Shown here piece after piece: positions 9,499-18,547 of a stretch of DNA of 64,000 bases (its first letter is position 1; the number at the start of each line of letters is the position of its first letter). The notes under the pieces are model-generated. The model worked only from the letters and a program-made list of their open reading frames with translations, searched no databases and had not been told where the DNA came from. Origin of the DNA: Glycomyces artemisiae (lineage in GTDB: Bacteria > Actinomycetota > Actinomycetes > Mycobacteriales > Micromonosporaceae); the NCBI RefSeq assembly GCF_003002955.1, contig NZ_PVTJ01000004.1, positions 310,001 through 374,000 on the forward strand, in the 5' to 3' direction. The position numbers and the translations under genes were made by a program.

Positions 9499-9543
9499 AC
9501 AGGCCCTCGCAAGACGCCGCGCAATCCCGCCTTGGACGAGGAC

Positions 9544-9572
9544 GCGGGCCCCGGCCGATGGCCGGGGCCCGC
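9544..9572 (+). terminator. Terminator of LPXTG gene 3
   Basis: Perfect 13-bp stem GCGGGCCCCGGCC with a 3-nt GAT loop. Confidence 0.85.
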
Positions 9573-9593
9573 TCCCGTGTCCGGGCGGACGAA

Positions 9594-9620
9594 ACGCGCC
9601 GGGCCCGCAGGCCGGCGCGT
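9594..9620 (-). terminator. Hairpin downstream of the small gene at 9686-9904
   Basis: 9-bp perfect stem ACGCGCCGG with a 9-nt loop, on the 3' side of the leftward small gene. Confidence 0.5.
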
Positions 9621-9685
9621 CGCGTTCGGTGGGTTGAGTTGTGCAGTCGGGCGCGGCGCCTTGTGGGCGCGCTCGCCTCCGGGAC

Positions 9686-9904
9686 CTAGCGGGCCAGGCC
9701 GGCGAGGGCGCGGCCCTCGACGCGGTCGGCCACGCGGCGCAGGGCGCCGGCGGTCGAGAGGCGGACCTTCTCGGGGCGGGTGACGCCGAAGACATACGGC
9801 TTGTCGGCCCGTCCGTCGTCAACGACCGGCGCGTTCGGCAGGGCCGAGGTGGCAACGGTGTTGGCGGCGTCGACTGCGAGGTAAGCACCTACGAACTCGT
9901 ACAT
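9686..9904 (-). CDS. Small protein of unknown function (72 aa)
   Basis: Starts MYEFVGAYLAVDAANTVATS and ends RVEGRALAGLAR. A strong Shine-Dalgarno GGAAGGAA lies a few bases before ATG 9904, which supports it as a real gene. No signal peptide or membrane span; the first 20 residues are mildly hydrophobic and the C-terminal 25 basic. It stands alone in a divergent position to the P1 peptidase. I do not recognise the family. Confidence 0.65.
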   Translation of the reverse strand: MYEFVGAYLAVDAANTVATSALPNAPVVDDGRADKPYVFGVTRPEKVRLSTAGALRRVADRVEGRALAGLAR

Positions 9905-10138
9905 TGTGATTCCTTCCCGGCGGGGTGCGCCGGATCGTGGATCTTCTGAAGGGGGACCGCTCGTCGATGACGCCATTGTCGACGGCGGGGAACCGTCGCG
10001 ATCGCCTTGGACCGCTTCGGGAGGCCGCTGGCGGAAGCGGTTCGGGTTCGCCGTTCCGGCTCCGCGTCTCCGTGCCTCTGGAATCAATGGTAAGCGCCTT
10101 CGTCCAGGGAAATCCAGGGATTTCGCGTGGGTCACATG

Positions 10139-10159
10139 TAGTCCACAACACTGTCCACA
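10139..10159 (+). promoter_or_regulatory. Two tandem DnaA-box-like sites
   Basis: TAGTCCACA (10139-10147) and CTGTCCACA (10151-10159), each one mismatch from the actinobacterial DnaA box TTGTCCACA, 3 nt apart in the same orientation. They may instead be a repeat for another regulator. Confidence 0.35.
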
Positions 10160-10218
10160 AAGCACTTAGTTACCGTTCGGTTATCTTATTTCGCGGGCGT
10201 TTCGGAGCCCGCTGAAGG

Positions 10219-10224
10219 TACGCT
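10219..10224 (+). promoter_or_regulatory. -10 box of a leaderless gene
   Basis: TACGCT, 6 nt before ATG 10231. Confidence 0.5.
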
Positions 10225-10230
10225 GTCCGG

Positions 10231-11055
10231 ATGCGGGACTTGGGAGTTCGCGTCGGGCACTGGACCGGCGAGCACACCGGCTGCACGGTGCTGCTGTTCG
10301 ATCGGGCGGTGCTCGCCTCGGGCGAGGTCCGCGGGGGCGCCCCCGCCAGCCGCGAGATCGAGCTCCTCGACCCCCTCCGCACGAACGCCGGGATCGACGC
10401 GGTCCTGCTCACCGGCGGCTCCGCGTTCGGGCTGGCCGCCGCCGACGGCGTCATGCAGTGGCTCGCCGAGCGCGGCCGCGGCGTCCCGACCCCCGGCGGC
10501 ACCGTCCCGATCGTGCCCACGCTCGGCCTCTACGACCTCGACGGCACCGGGACCGTGCCCGGCCCCGCGCAGGGGTACGAGGCGTGCGACGCGGCGATGG
10601 CGCCGTTCGAGCCCGCGCTCGACGGCCCGATCGGCGCCGGGCGCGGCGCCACCGTCGGCCAGTGGCGCGGGGTCACGCTCCCGTCGGGGCTGCGCACGGC
10701 GACCGTGGCCGCCGGGCCCGTGGTCGTCGCCGCGCTCGTGGCCGTGAACGCGTTCGGCGAACCGGGCCCGCTCGACCGCGGGCTGCTGCGGCCGGAGGGC
10801 TTCGCGTCGGGGAGCTTCGGGCGCAACACCACGATCGGCGCGGTCGTCACCAACGCGCGGCTCGACAAGGTGGCGTGCGCGCTCGTCTCGCAGGGCGCCC
10901 ACGACGGCCTCGCGAAGGCGGTCAGCCCGGTCCACACCCGCATGGACGGCGACGCGTTCATCGCCGCCGCCACCGGCGCGGTCCCGGCGGACGTCGACGT
11001 CGTGCGGGCCCTCACGGTCGAGGCGGTCGCGGAAGCGATCAGTGCGGGCGCCTGA
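10231..11055 (+). CDS. P1-family (DmpA/S58) peptidase
   Basis: 274-residue cytosolic hydrolase of the DmpA/BapA Ntn-hydrolase fold. These proteins cleave themselves to expose a Ser/Thr nucleophile and act as aminopeptidases or amidases on small peptides and beta-peptides. Visible motifs are the opening GVRVGHWT, LLTGGSAFGLAAADGVMQWL, the VPIVPT strand and RNTTIGAVVTNARL, where Thr200 or Thr201 is the expected nucleophile. The start is an ATG with a TACGCT box 6 nt before it. The protein is somewhat shorter than characterised DmpA (about 375) but normal for the actinobacterial P1 group. Substrate unknown. Confidence 0.88.
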   Translation: MRDLGVRVGHWTGEHTGCTVLLFDRAVLASGEVRGGAPASREIELLDPLRTNAGIDAVLLTGGSAFGLAAADGVMQWLAERGRGVPTPGGTVPIVPTLGLYDLDGTGTVPGPAQGYEACDAAMAPFEPALDGPIGAGRGATVGQWRGVTLPSGLRTATVAAGPVVVAALVAVNAFGEPGPLDRGLLRPEGFASGSFGRNTTIGAVVTNARLDKVACALVSQGAHDGLAKAVSPVHTRMDGDAFIAAATGAVPADVDVVRALTVEAVAEAISAGA

Positions 11056-11180
11056 ACCGGGAGCGCCACGGCGGTTCTCCGCAAACCGGACACCCTGGGG
11101 ACCCCCCAATTTCAACGCTACGCGCGGCCTCCGACATCACCACAGAGGCGACCAAAACTCGCAATGTAGACGGACCGCGT

Positions 11181-11186
11181 TAGGCT
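11181..11186 (+). promoter_or_regulatory. -10 box of a leaderless gene
   Basis: TAGGCT, 7 nt before ATG 11194. Confidence 0.5.
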
Positions 11187-11193
11187 CCGGGCC

Positions 11194-12111
11194 ATGAGAC
11201 GCATCGGCGCCGCCATCGCGGCCCCACTCCTCCTCCTGGCCGGATGCACCATCGCCGACGCCGACCCGCTCGGCCAGCCGCTCCCCGAGGACGGCGCCGA
11301 CACGGAGGCCGCCGCGGGCAGCTGGCTCTACCAGCTCTCCGGCTACGAGGACGGCACGCTCGACGCCGTCGCCGCCGCGCCCCAGACCACCGCGGTCGTC
11401 GACCTCGCGCGCGACGGCGGCGAGGGCTACTGGACCGCGGACGAGATCGACGCGCTCCACGAGGCCGGGAAGACCGTCTACGCGTACTTCTCCATGGGCT
11501 CCATCGAGACCTACCGCCCCGAGTACGACGCCGTCGTGGCCGCGGACTCCGGTCTCGTCCTCAACCAGTGGGGCGACTGGCCCGACGAGTACTTCGTGAA
11601 GTACTGGGAGCAGGACTGGTGGGACCTGGTCATGGAGCCGCGCCTCGACCAGGCCGCCGCGGCCGGGTTCGACGGGGTCTACCTCGACGTGCCGAACGCC
11701 TACGAGGAGATCGACCTCGCCCTCGTCCCCGGCGAGACCCGCGACACGCTCGCCCGCAAGATGGCCGACCTCGTCATCGCCGCCGACGACTACACCGCCG
11801 ACGGCCTCGCGATCCTCCCGCAGAACTCCCCCGAGCTCGTCGACCAGGACGGCTACCTCGACGCCATCGACGGCATCGGCATCGAAGAGCTCTGGTTCCT
11901 CAACGCCGACACCCCGTGCGACGAGGAGTGGTGCGCCGAGAACCTCGCGAACACCCGCGCCATCCACGACGCCGGAAAGCTCATCCTCGCCGTCGACTAC
12001 GCCGCCGACCCGGCCAACAAGGCCGCGGCCTGCGCCCACTACGCCGAAGAAGGCTTCTGGGGCGCCGTCGCCGGAGTCGACCTCGACACGGTTTACGAAC
12101 CATGCCAGTAG
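11194..12111 (+). CDS. Lipoprotein with GH114/TM1410-type TIM-barrel domain
   Basis: 305 residues. The signal peptide has lipobox LLAGC (Cys about residue 18), so the protein should be lipid-anchored outside the membrane. The rest matches the TM1410/MJ1477 family (glycoside hydrolase 114-like): WLYQLSGYE, VVDLARDG, TVYAYFSMGSIETYRPEY, the acidic strand FDGVYLDVPNAYEEID, LAILPQNSPEL, and IEELWFLNADTPCDEEWC. Relatives are proposed endo-alpha-1,4-polygalactosaminidases, but specificity here is unproven. Its last 19 nt overlap the convergent diguanylate cyclase gene. Leaderless start likely. Confidence 0.85.
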   Translation: MRRIGAAIAAPLLLLAGCTIADADPLGQPLPEDGADTEAAAGSWLYQLSGYEDGTLDAVAAAPQTTAVVDLARDGGEGYWTADEIDALHEAGKTVYAYFSMGSIETYRPEYDAVVAADSGLVLNQWGDWPDEYFVKYWEQDWWDLVMEPRLDQAAAAGFDGVYLDVPNAYEEIDLALVPGETRDTLARKMADLVIAADDYTADGLAILPQNSPELVDQDGYLDAIDGIGIEELWFLNADTPCDEEWCAENLANTRAIHDAGKLILAVDYAADPANKAAACAHYAEEGFWGAVAGVDLDTVYEPCQ

Positions 12112-13667
12112 ACCTCGCCGAAGTCCTCCGGGTCGCCCGCCTCGTCGGGAGTTAAAAGGCCGCCCTTGCGGGACCGCTTCATCTGGTACATCGCCTGGTC
12201 GGCGGCCCACAGGGTCTGGGCGGGGTTGCCGCCCGCCGCGAGGCGCGCCCACCCGATCGACACGTCGACGGGCGTGCCCGGCACCGAGTACTCCCAGTTC
12301 TCGGCCGCCACGGCGACGCGGATGCGCTGGGAGACCGCGTCGGCGTCGTACTCCGAGGCGCCCGGCAGGACCATGATGAACTCGTCGCCGCCGGTGCGCG
12401 CCAACAGGTCTCCGGACCGCACGACGCTCGACAGGAGCGCCGCGAGCCGCTGGAGGATCGCGTCTCCGGCCTGGTGGCCGTGGGTGTCGTTGACCGCTTT
12501 GAACCCGTCGAGGTCGAGGACGGCGATCATGCCGTCGCCGTCGACGTCCGAGAGGAACGCGTCGAGGCGGCGCCGGTTCGGCAGGCCCGTCAGCTCGTCG
12601 GTGTTCGCCCGGTCGGCCCAGCCCGCGGCCGCGCGCCGCAGCTGGTCGTGGTCGACGAGGGCCGCCGCCGACGCGAGGTAGATCGTGTGGAACTCGTTGA
12701 TCTGCTTGTACAGCGCGTACGTCGTGGCGTGCGCGGCGAGGATCGACGCCGCGTGGTCGCCCTTCGCCACCAGCGCGAGGGACCGCAGGTGCTGGGGCTC
12801 CATGACGCCGAGCGTCTCGTCGCCGATGTCGCGCGCCTCCAGGACCTCCAGGGCCTCCAGGCCCCGCGCCTGCGCGATGAGCCGCGACGCGCGCGCCATC
12901 GTCCGCAGGTCCATCGCCTCCACCGACGAGGTCTCCTCCGGCAGCAGGTGCTCCACCGACCACTGCTCGCTGAAACCGAGGAGCGAGAGCCGCGCGAGCG
13001 CGTAGTGCACCCACTCCAGCTCCCGCGTGTCGAGGTCGTGCAGGTTCGGCTTGACGCGCCGCAGCTCCTGCCGCAGCAGGCCCGTGCAGGCGCGCGGGTC
13101 GCCGGTGTAGTAGCGCAGCAGGGCGTCCCGCACCCGGATCTCCACGCCCTCCACAGAGGACCTGGTGACCCCGGCGCGCTCGGCGAGCATGTGGCACTGG
13201 TCGAGCGACCCCGCCGCCTGCTGCTGGTACCCGCAGTTGGAGAGGATCACCGCCAGGTCGTACCAGGCGTCGACGGCGGCCTGACTGGCCTCGGTCATCG
13301 ACCGCAGCGCGCGCGAGGAGAGCACGAGGCGCTGCGCGGTGAAGTCCAGGGACTTGATGTGGTGGTGGTAGTACCAGGCCGCGAGCGCGTGGTACTTCCC
13401 GTCGAGGCGGGGGTCGCGGCAGCGGGCGACGGCGGCGCCGGCCTGGTCGATGGTGCCGGGGATCTTGTCGATGGCGCGCTGGGAGATCTGGCCCTGGAGG
13501 ATGAACAGCCACGCCTGGGCGCGCTGCTGGGCGGTCTCGGAGTTGTAGACGATCCAGGTCGCCTCGCTGACGGCCTCGGCGACCTGGCCGGACCGGACGA
13601 GTCCGCGCAGACGCCGGTACTGGTCGGCATAATCACGCGCTGACGTGAGCTCCCTCCGTGGCGTCAC
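12093..13667 (-). CDS. Diguanylate cyclase: TPR-like sensor region plus GGDEF
   Basis: 524 residues. The first ~340 are helical, Ala/Leu-rich TPR-like repeats with no membrane span; a C-terminal GGDEF domain (about 350-510) should make cyclic di-GMP from two GTP. The active-site GGDEF is intact at 426-430, preceded by DLDGFKAVNDTHGH (metal/GTP binding). The product-inhibition I-site RSGD lies exactly five residues before GGDEF, so an active, feedback-inhibited enzyme is expected. No EAL domain. GTG 13667 is the only in-frame start near the domain boundary; its upstream signal is weak. Coding 3' ends overlap with the GH114 lipoprotein. A YajQ protein, a family with reported c-di-GMP binding, lies at 24.5 kb. 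Confidence 0.92.
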   Translation of the reverse strand: MTPRRELTSARDYADQYRRLRGLVRSGQVAEAVSEATWIVYNSETAQQRAQAWLFILQGQISQRAIDKIPGTIDQAGAAVARCRDPRLDGKYHALAAWYYHHHIKSLDFTAQRLVLSSRALRSMTEASQAAVDAWYDLAVILSNCGYQQQAAGSLDQCHMLAERAGVTRSSVEGVEIRVRDALLRYYTGDPRACTGLLRQELRRVKPNLHDLDTRELEWVHYALARLSLLGFSEQWSVEHLLPEETSSVEAMDLRTMARASRLIAQARGLEALEVLEARDIGDETLGVMEPQHLRSLALVAKGDHAASILAAHATTYALYKQINEFHTIYLASAAALVDHDQLRRAAAGWADRANTDELTGLPNRRRLDAFLSDVDGDGMIAVLDLDGFKAVNDTHGHQAGDAILQRLAALLSSVVRSGDLLARTGGDEFIMVLPGASEYDADAVSQRIRVAVAAENWEYSVPGTPVDVSIGWARLAAGGNPAQTLWAADQAMYQMKRSRKGGLLTPDEAGDPEDFGEVYWHGS

Positions 13668-13789
13668 GCGTACTATCCTGCCACCGCCGCGCGGATATAT
13701 CCAGTGCCGCAGGTCGCAGGGGGCGCGCTGCGGGATATCGGATGGTCATGGGCGCGAAGCATTTCCGTCCGGCGGGGCGGCCGGGGACC

Positions 13790-13795
13790 TAGCAT
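13790..13795 (+). promoter_or_regulatory. -10 box of a leaderless gene
   Basis: TAGCAT, 7 nt before GTG 13803; this decides GTG 13803 over ATG 13812. Confidence 0.5.
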
Positions 13796-13802
13796 TGGGG
13801 CA

Positions 13803-14777
13803 GTGCCCGAAATGGAAGGATGGTGGGCTTTGCTCCCTGCGTGTCCGTGCACGTCCTGCGGTGCGCCCCTCGCGGTGGCGCCGGGGGCGACGGTGCTGGC
13901 CTGCGACGCCTGCGGGACGTCCCTGCACGGGCGGCCCGCGGCCAAGCGGCTCGTCGACCCGGACTGGGCGGCGTTGCCGCCCAAGGTGAAAGCGAGCTAC
14001 GCGGACGACACGCCGGAGCGGATCACCGTCCCCGACGCGGTGGTGCCGTTCAGGATCGAGCGGGCGACGGCGCGGCGGCTCCTGCGGGAGCGGGCCGCCC
14101 GCCGGTGGCTGGCGCCGCGGGCGTTCCGGCGGGTCGACGAGTCGCCGTCGTTCCGGGCGGCGTACCTGCCGCACTGGGTGTGGGGGGCGTGGACGCGCTC
14201 GCGGTACCGGGCGGCGCGCGGGGACTACCAGTGGTCGCAGGCGGGCCGGGCGGGCGCGTCGCGGGGCTCGCGGGTGCGGGGCGTGCGGTGGAGCCCGGCG
14301 GCGGGCACCGTGGACCGGGCGTTCTCCGACGTGTCGGTCCCGGCGACGGTGCGCGTGGACGCGCGGATGCTGGAGGACCTGGCGCGGGACTGGACGCTCG
14401 CGGACGCGACGGCGTTCGACCCGGGCCTGCTCGAAGGCCGGTGGGTGCAGCGGTACGACCTGGAGCCGGAGGTGGGCCTGGAGCTGGCGAAGGCGCGCAT
14501 GGCCGCCGCGATCGAGCGGGAGGTGCGGGCCCTGGTCGGCGGGGACGCGCAGCACGTGCCGGTCATCGAGACCGCGTACGCGGGGCTGGGGTACCGGCTC
14601 GTGCTGCTGCCGGTGTGGCTGGCGTCGTACCCGCACCGGGGGCGGCGGCGGATGGTCGCGGTCCACGGGGAGACCGGCCGGGTGGTCGCGGACCGCCCAT
14701 GGAGCGGAATGAAGCTCGGAATCGTGTTCGCGCTCGCGACCGCTGTGGCAGGCGTCATACTGTATTCGCTCCTGTAG
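13803..14777 (+). CDS. Zinc-ribbon membrane-tethered protein of unknown function
   Basis: 324 residues from GTG 13803 (alternative ATG 13812, three codons in). An N-terminal zinc ribbon with CPCTSCGAPL and, some 20 residues later, LACDACGTSL (two CxxC pairs). A long Arg/Trp-rich globular region follows, and a single C-terminal membrane span (LGIVFALATAVAGVILYSLL) ends the protein, giving a tail-anchored form with the ribbon in the cytoplasm. This resembles bacterial zinc-ribbon proteins seen near membrane-quality genes, but I cannot name the family. No Shine-Dalgarno; a TAGCAT box supports leaderless expression. It sits between the diguanylate cyclase and the LCP cluster. Confidence 0.75.
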   Translation: MPEMEGWWALLPACPCTSCGAPLAVAPGATVLACDACGTSLHGRPAAKRLVDPDWAALPPKVKASYADDTPERITVPDAVVPFRIERATARRLLRERAARRWLAPRAFRRVDESPSFRAAYLPHWVWGAWTRSRYRAARGDYQWSQAGRAGASRGSRVRGVRWSPAAGTVDRAFSDVSVPATVRVDARMLEDLARDWTLADATAFDPGLLEGRWVQRYDLEPEVGLELAKARMAAAIEREVRALVGGDAQHVPVIETAYAGLGYRLVLLPVWLASYPHRGRRRMVAVHGETGRVVADRPWSGMKLGIVFALATAVAGVILYSLL

Positions 14778-14955
14778 TCCCGTTTCGACCGGTCGCAAGG
14801 CCCGTCGGGGGAGTGCACGAGGCGGTTACCGGATGAACATGAACTACTGTTCGGTGAACGCAACCCTGCTTGCGGACCACGCGTGTTCCCCGCAGAGCGG
14901 GCCAGCCTCCCCCGGCTGCGCCGCGACACCCCACTTGTAGTTCCCGGGAGAGGCA

Positions 14956-16095
14956 ATGGGCGACCCGATCAAGCACGCTGCGAAGGCGACCTCGCCTTGG
15001 TGGGCGAAGGCGATGGTCATCACCGGCTCGATGGTCATGGTCGTCGCCGGCGGCGGCGCCATCGCCGCGCAGGTGAGCCTCAACCTCGTCAACAACTCCG
15101 TGAACCAGCAGGACCTCCTGGGCGACCAGGGCATCGACGTGGAAGAGGGCGAGCCGATCAAGGGGCCGCTGAACTTCCTCGTCCTCGGCACCGACGAGCG
15201 CGTGGACGCGGGCGGCGAGGCCCGCACCGACGCCGACATCATCGTGCACCTCAACGAGGACCTCACACAGGTGTCGATGATCTCCCTGCCGCGCGACCTG
15301 CTCGTGGAGATCCCCTCGGGCGTCCCCGCCGACGAGACGAAGCTGACCGAGGCGTTCGCGTACTCCGAGGACTGGGGCGAGTCGTTCCAGAACACCGCCG
15401 AGACCATCACGCACCTCACGGGCATCGAGTTCAACGGCGGCGCCATCGCGAACTTCGAGGGCTTCCTGGAGATGGTCGACGAGCTCGGCACGATCGAACT
15501 GTGCCCCTGGCACGAGATCACCTCGATCCACACCGACAAGACGTTCCCCGAGGGCTGCGCCGAGTACGACAAGAAGGACGCCCTCGACCTGGTGCGCCAG
15601 CGCTACGGCTGGGACTCCGACGAGGACTACGCCAACGGCACCTGGGGCGACTTCGGGCGCCAGAAGATGCAGCAGCAGGCCATCAAGAAGATCCTGGAGC
15701 GGGCCAAGGAGCAGGGGTACGCGACGAACCCCGCGAAGGCCGTGGAGCTGCTGAACTCCTTCGGCGACGCGCTCACCGTCGACGTCGGCGGGTACAACCT
15801 CGTCGACATGATCACGCAGATGCGCGACATCGACCCCAACGAGATCCTCTCGGTCGGCACGCCGTCCTCCGAAGGCTCCATCAACGGCACGTCGTACGTC
15901 CTCATCCACGAGGGCACCGACGAGGAGACCGCCTCCGACGCGCTGTGGGACGCCATCAAGAACGACACCATCGAGCAGTGGGCCTGCGAGAACCCCGACT
16001 GGCTCTCCGGCGACTCCGCGCCCGACTGCTCGACCGTGACCGGCGGCACCACGTCGGCACCCCCTACCGACGGGGCCACCGAGACCGCCGATTAG
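14956..16095 (+). CDS. LytR-CpsA-Psr (LCP) family ligase 1
   Basis: 379-residue type II membrane protein. A short cytoplasmic N-terminus and one span (about residues 18-40) lead to an extracellular LCP domain with FLVLGTDER, RTDADIIVHL, MISLPRDLLVEIP and DALDLVRQRYGW. LCP proteins transfer undecaprenyl-linked glycopolymers (arabinogalactan, teichoic-type or capsular) to peptidoglycan. ATG 14956 follows GGGAGAGGC. The C-terminal tail is acidic and Thr-rich. First of three tandem paralogues with gaps of 67-81 nt; it is the most diverged, lacking the Cys-containing loop of the other two. Acceptor and glycopolymer unknown. Confidence 0.92.
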   Translation: MGDPIKHAAKATSPWWAKAMVITGSMVMVVAGGGAIAAQVSLNLVNNSVNQQDLLGDQGIDVEEGEPIKGPLNFLVLGTDERVDAGGEARTDADIIVHLNEDLTQVSMISLPRDLLVEIPSGVPADETKLTEAFAYSEDWGESFQNTAETITHLTGIEFNGGAIANFEGFLEMVDELGTIELCPWHEITSIHTDKTFPEGCAEYDKKDALDLVRQRYGWDSDEDYANGTWGDFGRQKMQQQAIKKILERAKEQGYATNPAKAVELLNSFGDALTVDVGGYNLVDMITQMRDIDPNEILSVGTPSSEGSINGTSYVLIHEGTDEETASDALWDAIKNDTIEQWACENPDWLSGDSAPDCSTVTGGTTSAPPTDGATETAD

Positions 16096-16176
16096 CCTGG
16101 GGCGGGGCGCGACCGGGGGGCGTTACCCACCAAGCGTGAACAATTCGGTCGATGCCGTCCAGACCCTGGGAGAAGC

Positions 16177-17292
16177 ATGGCAGTGAAGAGCGGCGCACCC
16201 TGGTGGGCCCACCTGATGATGTACGCCGGCGGCGTGACCATGGTCGTCGCCGGGGCCACCGCGGGGATCGCCCAGTACGCCCTCCACACCGCGAACAACA
16301 CCATCGAGTCCGAGGACATCCTCGGCGACAACCGCGCCGAGATGGACGTCGAGAACATCGAGGGCCCCCTGAACATCCTCGTCCTCGGCGTCGACAAGCA
16401 GGGCGGGTCCACCCGCTCCGACACGATGATCATGGTGCACGTCAACAAGGAGCTCACCGAGGTCTCCATGGTGTCGCTCCCCCGCGACCTCTACGTCAGC
16501 ATCCCCGACTGCGGCCCCGACTGGGGCAACAACCCCTGCCAGCAGAAGCTCAACCACGCCGCGTCGATCTCCGACGACTGGGACGTCACGCGCGCCAACG
16601 TCGTGCAGACCATCTACGACCTCACCGGCGTCGAGTTCCACATGGGAGCCACCGTCGACTTCAACGGCTTCATGGACCTCGTCGACCTCGTCGAGGAGAT
16701 CGAGCTGTGCCCCTGGCACGAGATCCAGTCCATCCACGGCGACAAGCGCGTCTTCCCCGAGGGCTGCAACTACTACAACAAAGAGGAAGCGCTCGACCTC
16801 ATCCGCCAGCGCTACCCCTGGGACGACCCCGAGGACTACGAGTCCGGCCTGTGGGGCGACTACGGCCGCCAGGCCATGCAGCAGCAGGCCATCAAGTCGC
16901 TCATCAAGGAGCTCAAGGCCGACGGCTACGCCTCCGACCCGACCCGCCTCACCCAGGTCCTCGACGGCCTCGAAGGCAAGCTGACGATGGACATGCCCGA
17001 CGGGCTCTCCACGATCGACCTCGCCCTCAACCTCCGCGACCTCAACCCCGAGGACATCACCTCCATCCGCGTCCCCGCGACGTCCCAGGAGACCGAGGTC
17101 GGCTCCTCCGAGGTCATCGCCGAAGGCGAGCAGCAGATCGCCGCCGACGCGCTCTGGGAGGCCCTCCAGAACGACACCATGACCGAGTGGATCGCCCAGT
17201 ACCCCGAATGGGTCAAGCAGACCGGAAGCAACACCGGCCCGGCGACCGACGAGCCCGCGGGCGACGGCGCCTCCGAGTCGACCACCGACTGA
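16177..17292 (+). CDS. LCP family ligase 2
   Basis: 371 residues: one N-terminal span (about 12-33), then an LCP domain with NILVLGVDKQGGSTRSDTMI, MVSLPRDLYVSIPDCG, LNHAASISDDWDVTRANVV and ALDLIRQRYPW. An extracellular loop carries two Cys (PDCGPDWGNNPC) that could form a disulfide, shared with LCP 3 but not LCP 1. ATG 16177 follows GGGAGAAGC. LCP 2 and 3 share long stretches of identity, indicating recent duplication. Confidence 0.92.
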   Translation: MAVKSGAPWWAHLMMYAGGVTMVVAGATAGIAQYALHTANNTIESEDILGDNRAEMDVENIEGPLNILVLGVDKQGGSTRSDTMIMVHVNKELTEVSMVSLPRDLYVSIPDCGPDWGNNPCQQKLNHAASISDDWDVTRANVVQTIYDLTGVEFHMGATVDFNGFMDLVDLVEEIELCPWHEIQSIHGDKRVFPEGCNYYNKEEALDLIRQRYPWDDPEDYESGLWGDYGRQAMQQQAIKSLIKELKADGYASDPTRLTQVLDGLEGKLTMDMPDGLSTIDLALNLRDLNPEDITSIRVPATSQETEVGSSEVIAEGEQQIAADALWEALQNDTMTEWIAQYPEWVKQTGSNTGPATDEPAGDGASESTTD

Positions 17293-17327
17293 GGGCAACG
17301 CCGGGGCGCGTCCGCGGCGTCTCTATG

Positions 17328-17344
17328 GTCGGAACGGTTCCGAC
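17328..17344 (+). promoter_or_regulatory. Inverted repeat between LCP genes 2 and 3
   Basis: GTCGGAAC G GTTCCGAC, a perfect 8-1-8 palindrome 16 nt before LCP 3. A TATGGT word overlaps its left arm, so it may be an operator on an internal promoter. Confidence 0.4.
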
Positions 17345-17359
17345 GACGCTTGGAGACGC

Positions 17360-18469
17360 ATGGCCGGCAAGAGCGGCGCGCCCTGGTGGGCCCATTTCCT
17401 GATGTACGCGGGCGGCTTGACGATGGTCGTCGCCGGCGCGACCGCCGGGGTCGCGCAGTACGCACTGAACCGGGCGAACAACACCATCGAGCACGAGGAC
17501 ATCCTCGGCGACAACCGCGCCGAGATGGACGTGGAGAACATCGAGGGGCCCCTCAACATCCTCGTCCTCGGCACCGACAAGCAGGGCGGCTCCACCCGCT
17601 CCGACACCATGATCATCGTCCACATCAACGGCGACCTCACCCAGGCCACCATGGTGTCCCTCCCGCGCGACCTCCTCGTCGACATCCCCGACTGCGGCCC
17701 CGACTGGGGCGACAACCCGTGCCAGAACAAGCTCAACCACGCCGCGTCGATCTCCGACGACTGGGACGTCACGCGCGCCAACGTCGTCCAGACGGTCCAC
17801 GACCTCACCGGCGTCCAGTTCCACATGGGCGCCACCGCGGACTTCAACGGGTTCGTCGACATGGTCGACCTGGTCGGCACCGTCGAGATCTGCACGTGGA
17901 AGACCTTCCAGTCCCACCACACCGACCGCGTCTTCGAGGAGGGCTGCCACGACTATGACAAGGAGGCGGCCCTCGACCTGGTGCGCCAGCGGTACCAGTT
18001 CTACGACACGATCGACTACGACCTGAACCTCTACGGCGACTACGCGCGGCAGAACTTCCAGCAGCAGGCCATCAAGTCGCTGCTGGAGCGCGCGAAGGAG
18101 CAGGGCTTCCTCCAGGACCCCGCGAAGCTCACCGAACTCCTCGAAGGCTTCGGCGACAAGGTGACCCTCGACCTCCCCGAGGGTGTCACGGTCACCGACC
18201 TCGCGGTGAACCTGCGGAACATCGACCCGAGCACCATGACGACGATCCGCGTCCCGGCCAGCTCCGAGCAGGGCACCGAACTGGGGGACGTCGAAGTCAT
18301 CCACGAAGGCGTCGAAGCGGAGGCGGCGGCGTCCCTGTGGCAGGCGCTCCAGGACGACACTCTCGACGCGTGGATGGCCGCGAACCCCGAATGGGTCAAG
18401 AGCGACGCGGCGAACCCCGACAGCTACACGGACGCGGGAACCGAGACGGAATCCGAGGGAACCGACTGA
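17360..18469 (+). CDS. LCP family ligase 3
   Basis: 369 residues, closest to LCP 2: same N-terminal span, NILVLGTDKQGGSTRSDTMI, MVSLPRDLLVDIPDCG with the paired Cys loop, LNHAASISDDWDVTRANVV and ALDLVRQRYQF. The LCP 1/2 motif ELCPWHEI is replaced by EICTWKTF and the following loop differs, so substrate preference may have diverged. ATG 17360 follows TGGAGACGC. The tail is acidic and Thr/Glu-rich. Confidence 0.92.
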   Translation: MAGKSGAPWWAHFLMYAGGLTMVVAGATAGVAQYALNRANNTIEHEDILGDNRAEMDVENIEGPLNILVLGTDKQGGSTRSDTMIIVHINGDLTQATMVSLPRDLLVDIPDCGPDWGDNPCQNKLNHAASISDDWDVTRANVVQTVHDLTGVQFHMGATADFNGFVDMVDLVGTVEICTWKTFQSHHTDRVFEEGCHDYDKEAALDLVRQRYQFYDTIDYDLNLYGDYARQNFQQQAIKSLLERAKEQGFLQDPAKLTELLEGFGDKVTLDLPEGVTVTDLAVNLRNIDPSTMTTIRVPASSEQGTELGDVEVIHEGVEAEAAASLWQALQDDTLDAWMAANPEWVKSDAANPDSYTDAGTETESEGTD

Positions 18470-18547
18470 GCGGCTGAGCGCTTGAGGGACTCCGGCGCGC
18501 TGCGGCTCCGATGCGGGACCGCTCCGGCGCCGCTCCGGCCGGGGCGC

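Larger units (their letters stand above)
9905..10230. other. Gene-free divergent regulatory region
   Basis: 326 nt between two divergent starts. It holds the ribosome-binding site of the small gene on the left, a relatively AT-rich right half with two DnaA-box-like words (10139-10159), and the -10 box of the peptidase gene. I see no RNA gene or further coding sequence. Confidence 0.6.
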
